Assembly: GCA_947175845.1 (NCBI GenBank)
Contig: CAMWOK010000072.1
Span: 1 to 11,079 of the forward strand
Reading direction: 5' to 3'
From: an uncultured Lachnospiraceae bacterium
GTDB taxonomy: Bacteria; Bacillota; Clostridia; Lachnospirales; Lachnospiraceae
Length of the DNA: 11,079 bases
Below are positions 6,725 through 11,079 of this stretch, in pieces. Position 1 is the stretch's first letter. Every line of letters begins with the position of its first letter. A model generated the notes under the pieces. It was not told where the DNA came from. It did no database searches and saw only the letters and a list, made by a program, of their open reading frames with translations. The position numbers were made by a program, and so were the translations under genes.

Positions 6725-6786
6725 TTAAATTCAGAAAAGTTCCATAGCAGATTTTGTCTCTTCGCGTCATAAAGGCTAAAATTGTG

Positions 6787-8025
6787 TTACTGCCCTGCCG
6801 CAATGTCCACAATATTCAGTAAAATTTCTACAACCTTCTCCATATCCTCGATGCAGGCAAACTCATTCCTGCCGTGAAATGCGTCCGCTCCGGTACATAT
6901 ATTCGGACACGGAATGCCCTCAAACGAGAGCCGCGCCCCGTCCGTGCCGCCGCGTATCGGGGAAATCCTGGGCTCCACGCCCGCGCGCCGCATCGCCTCG
7001 GCCGCGTTGTCCACAATATACATCTTATCCGCAAGCACCTCGCGCATATTTCTGTACGAGTCGGACAGCTCCACCCGAAATGTCCCCTCGCCGTACTTTT
7101 GATTCAGCGTCTCGGCAGTCCTTACAAACACTGCCTTTCTCTCCTCAAACTTTGTCCTGTCATGATCCCGGATAATGTATTCGGCAACGGCACACTCCAC
7201 AGTTCCCCTCATGCTGTCCACATGGTAAAAACCCTCGTAGCCCTCCGTGTTTTCAGGGCACTCGTCGGGAAGCGCGCTCTGAAATTCCTGTGCAAGCTTG
7301 ATGGCGTTGCGCATGATGTTCTTCGCACTGCCTGGATGCACGCTCTTTCCGGTGACTGTGAGGACTGCGCTTGCAGCGTTGAAACACTCATAGTTCATGT
7401 CGCCGAGCATTCCGCCGTCAACGGTGTAGGCATACTGTGCCGGAAACTTATTCTTATCAAAGCACGCGACACCGTTTCCCACCTCCTCATCCGGCGTGAA
7501 AGCAATACAGATTTTCCCGTGTTTTGTTTCGGGATGCTCCTGCAGATATGCCGCCATTGCCATGATCTCCGCGACTCCCGCCTTGTCGTCCGCACCGAGC
7601 AGCGTGTTTCCGTCCGTCACAATCAGGCTCTTTTCCTTGCAGCGCGTCAGCGTTGGAAAATCGGACACGCGCGTCACAATGTGCTTCTCCTGATTCAGCA
7701 CAATATCGCTCCCGTCATAATTCTCAATAATTCTGGGGCTGACATTCTCGCCGCTCACTGCGGGGGAGGTATCCATATGCGCGACAAATCCGACTGCCGG
7801 CACGGACTTCCCCTCAATATTGGACGCAAGTTCTGCATAGACATAGCAGTGCGCCTCGTCGTAAGATACGCTGTCCGCCGACAGCTCTGTCAGTTCCCTG
7901 TACAGAAGCCGCGCCAGACTGTGCTGCCTGTCCGTCGACGGCACCCTGTCTGTCGACTCCTCCGACGACTGGGTGTCAATCTTCACATAGCGCAGAAAAT
8001 TTTCAATTACCCTGGAATATCCCAT
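6787..8025 (-). CDS. pepT: Peptidase T (tripeptide aminopeptidase)
   Basis: A 412-residue dinuclear zinc aminopeptidase of the M20 family that removes N-terminal residues from tripeptides in the cytoplasm, the last step of peptide use. Expected metal and catalytic residues are visible: H83 and D85 (VAHMDTSP), D146 in LLGADDKAG, E180-E181 (TPDEEVGNG), D203 in YTVDGG, and H384 in GADAFHGRNEF. The inner dimerisation domain holds the substrate-contact motif HPGSAKN (about 230). RGGTDGARLSFEGIPCPN is typical of PepT. Length fits E. coli PepT (408). The start ATG at 8023-8025 has AAAGGAG eight bases upstream; the frame stays open for 35 more codons but that stretch lies in the leader and does not look like a peptidase. 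It lies between the rpsR terminator and gdpP, with its own candidate promoter. Confidence 0.95.
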   Translation of the reverse strand: MGYSRVIENFLRYVKIDTQSSEESTDRVPSTDRQHSLARLLYRELTELSADSVSYDEAHCYVYAELASNIEGKSVPAVGFVAHMDTSPAVSGENVSPRIIENYDGSDIVLNQEKHIVTRVSDFPTLTRCKEKSLIVTDGNTLLGADDKAGVAEIMAMAAYLQEHPETKHGKICIAFTPDEEVGNGVACFDKNKFPAQYAYTVDGGMLGDMNYECFNAASAVLTVTGKSVHPGSAKNIMRNAIKLAQEFQSALPDECPENTEGYEGFYHVDSMRGTVECAVAEYIIRDHDRTKFEERKAVFVRTAETLNQKYGEGTFRVELSDSYRNMREVLADKMYIVDNAAEAMRRAGVEPRISPIRGGTDGARLSFEGIPCPNICTGADAFHGRNEFACIEDMEKVVEILLNIVDIAAGQ

Positions 8026-8041
8026 CTTGATCGCTCCTTTT

Positions 8042-8090
8042 CCCTCAGAAATTGACGGCATGGACCCCTGCATCTGCACAGGCCACATGG
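8042..8090 (-). promoter_or_regulatory. GC-rich structured leader of pepT
   Basis: On the minus strand an imperfect stem pairs GATGGCCATG with CATGCCGTC (one bulge, one wobble), enclosing a smaller CCTG/CAGG hairpin. It lies between the predicted pepT promoter and the ribosome site at 8034-8040. No known riboswitch class is recognised. The structure was folded by eye and is tentative. Confidence 0.3.
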
Positions 8091-8110
8091 CCATCTCACA
8101 CTTACCTATT

Positions 8111-8119
8111 AGTATACCA
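8111..8119 (-). promoter_or_regulatory. Extended -10 promoter for pepT
   Basis: The minus strand reads TGGTATACT, an extended -10, about 85 bases before the pepT start and just downstream of the rpsR terminator. The -35 is poor. It shares the TATACTA core with the gdpP signal at 6716-6724. Confidence 0.5.
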
Positions 8120-8150
8120 TTATTTGCCACAAAAGAGAAAGCATTTTTGC

Positions 8151-8193
8151 AAAAAAGAGACCAACGAACTGTATTTCCAGCTCATTGGTCTCT
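8151..8193 (-). terminator. Terminator of the rpsF-ssb-rpsR operon
   Basis: On the minus strand AGAGACCAA (8185-8193) pairs with TTGGTCTCT (8156-8164), with a partly paired inner stem, followed by a T-run (8151-8156). It starts 16 bases after the rpsR stop codon, separating this operon from pepT. Confidence 0.85.
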
Positions 8194-8209
8194 CCTGTCG
8201 CTCAGATAA

Positions 8210-8473
8210 TTAATCGAGCGTGTACGGCATCAGTGCCACGTGGCGTGCCCTCTTGATAGCCACTGTGAGCGCTCTCTGGTGCTTTGCACAGTTTCCTGTG
8301 ATGCGTCTGGGAAGGATCTTTCCTCTCTCAGACACGTATCTCTTCAGCTTCGCTGTGTCCTTGTAATCAATCACATTGTCCTTGCCGCAAAATACGCAAA
8401 CTTTTTTTCTTCTACGGATTCCGCCTCTTCTCTTCATCGGAGAATCAGCTTTTTCAGTTTTATTAAAAGCCAT
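8210..8473 (-). CDS. rpsR: 30S ribosomal protein bS18
   Basis: An 87-residue small-subunit protein that pairs with S6 and binds the platform of 16S rRNA. Family motifs are RRRKKVCVFC, VIDYKDTAKLKRYVSERGKILPRRITGNCAKHQR and the ending RARHVALMPYTLD. Cysteines at CVFC and GNC with the nearby His (CAKHQR) fit the metal-binding (C+) form of S18 seen in part of the bacteria. The start ATG at 8471-8473 has AGGGGG seven bases upstream; a longer reading to 8512 begins before that site and is rejected. It is the last gene of rpsF-ssb-rpsR, 48 bases after ssb. Confidence 0.97.
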   Translation of the reverse strand: MAFNKTEKADSPMKRRGGIRRRKKVCVFCGKDNVIDYKDTAKLKRYVSERGKILPRRITGNCAKHQRALTVAIKRARHVALMPYTLD

Positions 8474-8521
8474 GATAAAGCCCCCTATTCTTTCAATCTC
8501 TAAAACTCTCAAACAGAATCT

Positions 8522-9010
8522 TTAGTTAAACGGTAACTCCTCGTCGATTCCATCCGGAATATTCATAAAGCCGTCCCCGGCTGCCATCGGTGCTGCCGGC
8601 TGGCTTCCGCCGTAACTGTTGTTTGCGTAACCGCCGCCGTAATTATTGTTTCCATAACCGCCGTCGGAGTTCCCGCTGCTGTTCTTGCTCTCAGCAAATT
8701 CCTGATCATCGACAATCACTTCTGTGGTATAAACTTTCACACCGTCCTTGTTGGTGTAGCTTCCGGTTTGAATACGTCCAGACACGGCAATCTTGGTGCC
8801 TTTCCGGAAATACTTCTCCGCAAATTCACCTGCCTTGTTAAAAGCGACACACGGAATGAAATCTGCCGTGTTCTCGTCACCGCCATTGCCGCGGCCAAAC
8901 CTTCTGTCGACTGCAAGCGTGTACCTTGCAATTGCCATCTGGTTGTCGCCCTGTGTATATCGCACCTCTGGGTCCCTTGTCAATCTTCCCATTAAAATTA
9001 CTTTATTCAT
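8522..9010 (-). CDS. ssb: Single-stranded DNA-binding protein
   Basis: A 162-residue SSB that coats single-stranded DNA as a tetramer and recruits replication and repair proteins. The OB fold covers residues 1-105, opening with the conserved MNKVILMGRLTRDPEVRYT and containing RYTLAVDRRF and the GRIQTGSYTNKDG strand. A Gly/Asn/Tyr-rich flexible linker follows at about 112-145 with repeated YGG and NN units. The acidic tip reads DEELPFN, so one Asn follows the usual terminal Pro-Phe. The ATG at 9008-9010 is chosen because the protein then starts as in the family; GGAG lies 12 bases upstream, rather far, and a GTG at 9026-9028 (six extra residues) is the alternative. It sits between rpsF and rpsR, the usual Firmicute order. 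Confidence 0.96.
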   Translation of the reverse strand: MNKVILMGRLTRDPEVRYTQGDNQMAIARYTLAVDRRFGRGNGGDENTADFIPCVAFNKAGEFAEKYFRKGTKIAVSGRIQTGSYTNKDGVKVYTTEVIVDDQEFAESKNSSGNSDGGYGNNNYGGGYANNSYGGSQPAAPMAAGDGFMNIPDGIDEELPFN

Positions 9011-9057
9011 ATTATAAAAGTTCTCCACTGTACGCCCTGCCCCCGCAGGTGCGCATT

Positions 9058-9348
9058 CTATTTCTCGTCCTGTCTAACGCACAAATATCTGACAACGTTC
9101 TCCATGAGACGGATTCTTGACTCAATCTCTGCCGGAACGGTAGATTCGCCATCAAACTGAATGAAATAATAGAAAGCCTCTCTCATCTTGCGGACCTCAT
9201 AAGCAAGTCTCTTCTTGCCCCACTCGTCCACGTTTGTGATGGTGCCGCCATGCTTTGTAACCATGTTCTTTACCTTCTCAATGGTGGCTGCTCTCTCATC
9301 GTCCTCAAGCTTTGCGCTGACAACAACGGCTAATTCATACTTGTTCAT
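9058..9348 (-). CDS. rpsF: 30S ribosomal protein bS6
   Basis: A 96-residue small-subunit protein that forms a heterodimer with S18 on the 16S rRNA central domain. Typical features are MNKYELAVVV at the N-terminus, VDEWGKKRLAYEVRKMREAFYYFIQFDG in the middle and SRIRLMENVVRYLCVRQDEK at the end, fitting the beta-alpha-beta-beta-alpha-beta fold. The start ATG has an almost ideal ribosome site, AAAGGAGGTAACAT; a longer reading to 9438 runs through the promoter and leader and is rejected. It is the first gene of rpsF-ssb-rpsR, with 47 bases between its stop and the chosen ssb start. Confidence 0.97.
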   Translation of the reverse strand: MNKYELAVVVSAKLEDDERAATIEKVKNMVTKHGGTITNVDEWGKKRLAYEVRKMREAFYYFIQFDGESTVPAEIESRIRLMENVVRYLCVRQDEK

Positions 9349-9372
9349 TATGTTACCTCCTTTTGGTCTCTG

Positions 9373-9394
9373 GCCTCTCCCCCTTCGGAGAAGC
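9373..9394 (-). promoter_or_regulatory. rpsF leader hairpin, possible S6:S18 binding site
   Basis: On the minus strand GCTTCTCC pairs with GGAGAGGC around a GAAGGG loop, 24 bases before the rpsF start. The sequence UCCG at the loop edge recalls the CCG element of the S6:S18 autoregulatory leader known in many bacteria. UCCUU just upstream (9395-9399) and CUCC inside the stem could pair instead with the AAGGAGG ribosome site. A match to the known leader family is inference. Confidence 0.4.
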
Positions 9395-9419
9395 AAGGAT
9401 TTATATATCACAGGGATAT

Positions 9420-9448
9420 ATAATACTATATTTTTCATAAATTTGCAA
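9420..9448 (-). promoter_or_regulatory. rpsF-ssb-rpsR operon promoter
   Basis: On the minus strand TTGCAA (9443-9448) and TATTAT (9420-9425) have a 17-base spacer in AT-rich DNA, a good sigma-A-type promoter. Transcription would start near 9413, leaving a leader of about 65 bases. Two dyads overlap it: ATATATC/GATATAT (9403-9409/9415-9421) at the start site and AAATTTGCAA/TTGC-C-AAATTT (9439-9448/9455-9465) over the -35. The second mobile element ends 29 bases upstream of the -35. Confidence 0.6.
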
Positions 9449-9477
9449 GCTGTTTTGCCAAATTTGTTTCATATTTT

Positions 9478-9613
9478 GTAACAGTTCAGCCAGGACTTTG
9501 CATTTACTGCAAAGTCCGTAAGAAAACGTGGTGGCAGAGATGCATCAAGCCACCACGAAGTGGTTTTGCATGGCTTGATGCCTGTAACAGGAAGCCAAAG
9601 GCTGAACTGTTAT
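9478..9613 (+). mobile_element. MITE-like element, copy 2
   Basis: Bases 9478-9612 are identical to 1047-1181 of the first copy and lie in the same orientation. The last base is T here and C in copy 1. The flanks carry the direct repeat CATATTTT (9470-9477 and 9614-9621), or 9 bp TCATATTTT if the preceding T is counted at each side (9469-9477 and 9613-9621). This duplication differs from the one around copy 1, so each copy arrived independently. It lies between the 3' end of the DUF951 gene and the rpsF promoter. The DUF951 stop codon (9613-9615) falls in the duplicated target, so the insertion left that protein intact. No protein is encoded. Confidence 0.9.
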
Positions 9614-9813
9614 CATATTTTTGTCTCCGACGGTTTCCGCAATCCTTTTGTGCTCTTCTCCACCTGGCGCCGCGGAAACATCACCTGGTGCCCGCACCCT
9701 GCGCATTTCAACCGGAAGTCCGCCCCCACGCGCAGAATCTCCCACTCGGGGCTTCCGCAGGGATGCGGCTTTTTTAATTTTATGATATCTCCGACTTCAT
9801 ATTCAAATCCCAT
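9613..9813 (-). CDS. DUF951 family protein
   Basis: A 66-residue protein of the small DUF951 family widespread in Firmicutes, function unknown. It shows the family pattern: YEVGDIIKLKKPHPCGSPEW, then ILRVGADFRLKCAGCGHQVMFPRR and a Lys-rich end. Cysteines at C19 and CAGC (C37, C40), with the nearby His, could bind a metal. A GGGGTG ribosome site lies a few bases before the ATG. In many Firmicutes the family member lies near DNA-metabolism or ribosomal genes, but no role is proven. The stop codon lies exactly at the edge of the mobile element. It follows the sirtuin gene by 52 bases on the same strand, so the two may be co-transcribed. Confidence 0.88.
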   Translation of the reverse strand: MGFEYEVGDIIKLKKPHPCGSPEWEILRVGADFRLKCAGCGHQVMFPRRQVEKSTKGLRKPSETKI

Positions 9814-9865
9814 AAGTCACCCCGCTTTTCTGTACACACCTTCCCACACGTTTCCATGCGCCAGC

Positions 9866-10594
9866 TTACTCGTGCAGGTCAAGCTGCGAGAATATCTCGC
9901 CAATGCTTCCTGTGACGACCAGGTCCGCCATGGTGTCGCGCTGCGTGGGCGTCTTGTTCACCAGCACGAGCCTGTGCCCCTGATAGTAGTCTATCAGCCC
10001 TGCCGCCGGGTAGACGGCGAGCGAGGTGCCGCCGATAATCAGCATATCCGCCTCGCTGATGACGCGCACTGCCTCCTGGAGCGTGTGCTGGTCAAGCCCC
10101 TCCTCGTACAGCACCACGTCGGGCTTGATTCTGCCGCCGCAGGTGCAGGTCGGAACACCCGTGCTGTCCACGATCGCCTGCACGTCATAGAATTTGCGGC
10201 ACTTCTCACAGTAGTTGCGCAGCACGCTGCCGTGCAGCTCGAGCACCTTCCTGCTGCCCGCCGCCTGGTGCAGGCCGGCAATATTCTGCGTCACGACCGC
10301 GGTGAGCTTCCCCTGCGCCTCGAGCTTTGCGAGCACCTTGTGCGCGGTGTTTGGCTTCGCGCCGCGAAAAAGCATCTTATCGCGGTAGAACCGGAAAAAT
10401 TCCTCCGGCCGCTTCACATAAAACGTGTGGCTCAATATCGTCTCCGGCGGGTAGTCATACTTCTGGTTGTAAAGCCCGTCAACGCTGCGAAAATCCGGGA
10501 TTCCGCTCTCCGTCGACACCCCCGCTCCCCCGAAAAAGACGATTTTTGTGCTCTCGTCAATCATCTGCTGCAATGTTTCGATTTCTCTGCTCAT
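9866..10594 (-). CDS. NAD-dependent protein deacylase, sirtuin family
   Basis: A 242-residue sirtuin, which removes acyl groups from lysines using NAD and releases nicotinamide and O-acyl-ADP-ribose. The Rossmann fold shows GAGVSTESGIPDFR (23-36). The catalytic His is H121 in LELHGS. A structural zinc site is formed by C129, C132, C150 and C152 (CxxC ... CxC). GTSLAVYPA (189-197) and VNK (212-214) bind NAD. The PDVVLYEEGLD stretch fits bacterial class U sirtuins. Oddly, the almost invariant TQNID motif reads TQNIA (102-106): the Asp that contacts the nicotinamide part of NAD is Ala, by codon GCC instead of GAC or GAT. Activity may be changed or lost. The ATG has AAAGGTG seven bases upstream. 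It begins 16 bases after the broken acyltransferase gene. Confidence 0.93.
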   Translation of the reverse strand: MSREIETLQQMIDESTKIVFFGGAGVSTESGIPDFRSVDGLYNQKYDYPPETILSHTFYVKRPEEFFRFYRDKMLFRGAKPNTAHKVLAKLEAQGKLTAVVTQNIAGLHQAAGSRKVLELHGSVLRNYCEKCRKFYDVQAIVDSTGVPTCTCGGRIKPDVVLYEEGLDQHTLQEAVRVISEADMLIIGGTSLAVYPAAGLIDYYQGHRLVLVNKTPTQRDTMADLVVTGSIGEIFSQLDLHE

Positions 10595-10610
10595 GTGTGT
10601 GCACCTTTCC

Positions 10611-11079
10611 TTAATTTATAACTACTCGATTCATCAGTTTCTGTACAGGATTAATGATCAGTACATCAAATACTACCGCCAAAAACACAGAACTCAATAA
10701 TGTAATCATGACATTTAAAAGAAAGCTTACCATATCCGATGGTTCGTGAACTATTTTAGGCGTAATATACGAACGCACATTCCAATGAACCATGTAAACA
10801 GAAAACGAATGCTTTGCCATAAATGATATAATTCTCTTGACCACATTATTACTTATCTTAATCTCTTTTTCCATAAAAACATACAACGCTATTACGAATA
10901 AAATATATGCCGGAGCCAAGTCAACTGCATTATTATAATTATATGGAAATAAGACCTGGCCTAAAACAGTCACGATTCCCCCCAGTATACCCACAGCGTA
11001 GAATTTTTTCTTATTATCTTTATTAACCTGAATTATTCACGGAACAGTATTTGAATTGATAACTGTGCCATGAATCTAA
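10611..11079 (-). pseudogene. Broken or truncated acyltransferase-3 membrane protein
   Basis: The C-terminal part of a multi-pass acyltransferase-3 family protein; such enzymes move acetyl or other acyl groups onto cell-surface polysaccharides. About 127 residues are readable from 10994 to 10611, with three to four hydrophobic segments and the typical KHSFSVYMVHW motif before the last helices. The frame stays open upstream to a TGA at 11037-11039, with no good start codon or ribosome site. Another minus-strand frame is open from the window edge to a TAA at 11023-11025, so a single frameshift between about 11023 and 11040 would join them. This suggests a frameshifted gene, or a fragment that runs past the window. 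It is much more AT-rich than its neighbours, which suggests foreign origin. A sequencing error is the other explanation. Confidence 0.6.

Noticed and set aside
6874..8055. Long plus-strand open frame opposite pepT
   Set aside because: It is a complete antisense shadow of PepT, with no family resemblance and no start signal.
9560..10621. Long plus-strand open frame running from the mobile element across DUF951 and the sirtuin gene
   Set aside because: It begins inside the MITE and is antisense to two recognised genes; its composition is shadow-like.

Overview
The window looks like a chromosomal segment from a strictly anaerobic Firmicute of class Clostridia, most likely Lachnospiraceae, with moderate G+C. 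The evidence is an anaerobic pyruvate formate-lyase activase, a clostridial 2[4Fe-4S] ferredoxin, strong AGGAGG-type ribosome sites, and the conserved Firmicute neighbourhood rpsF-ssb-rpsR / gdpP-rplI-dnaB. This placement is inference from gene content; no search was run.

Layout. 1-1530, plus strand: pflA (231-989) behind a candidate promoter and a hairpin leader, then a 56-residue ferredoxin (1360-1530) with its own AT-rich promoter and structured leader. A terminator at 1552-1584 that can work in both directions separates these from a long run of minus-strand genes. 1611-8025, read right to left: pepT (6787-8025), then gdpP (4607-6649), rplI (4103-4549) and dnaB (2698-4035) as a likely operon ending at a strong terminator (2612-2648). 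A separately promoted MerR-type HTH/coiled-coil protein (1611-2561) follows. 8210-9348, minus strand: the rpsF-ssb-rpsR operon with a good promoter and a terminator at 8151-8193. 9613-11079, minus strand: a DUF951 protein, a class U sirtuin, and the broken C-terminal end of an acyltransferase-3 membrane protein.

The functional themes are anaerobic pyruvate metabolism and electron transfer, replication and translation housekeeping (SSB, DnaB, S6, S18, L9), cyclic-di-AMP turnover (GdpP), peptide use (PepT) and NAD-dependent deacylation.

The main non-genic find is a compact mobile element of about 136 bp, present twice (1047-1182 and 9478-9613) with 135 identical bases. It has perfect 14-bp terminal inverted repeats, several internal hairpins, and a different 8-9 bp target duplication at each site. 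A third exact copy of its 14-bp right terminus sits at 36-49 next to unrelated sequence, so a second type of element with the same ends probably lies just outside the window. Other points of interest are a sirtuin whose usually invariant QNID motif reads QNIA, and structured leaders before pflA, the ferredoxin gene and rpsF.
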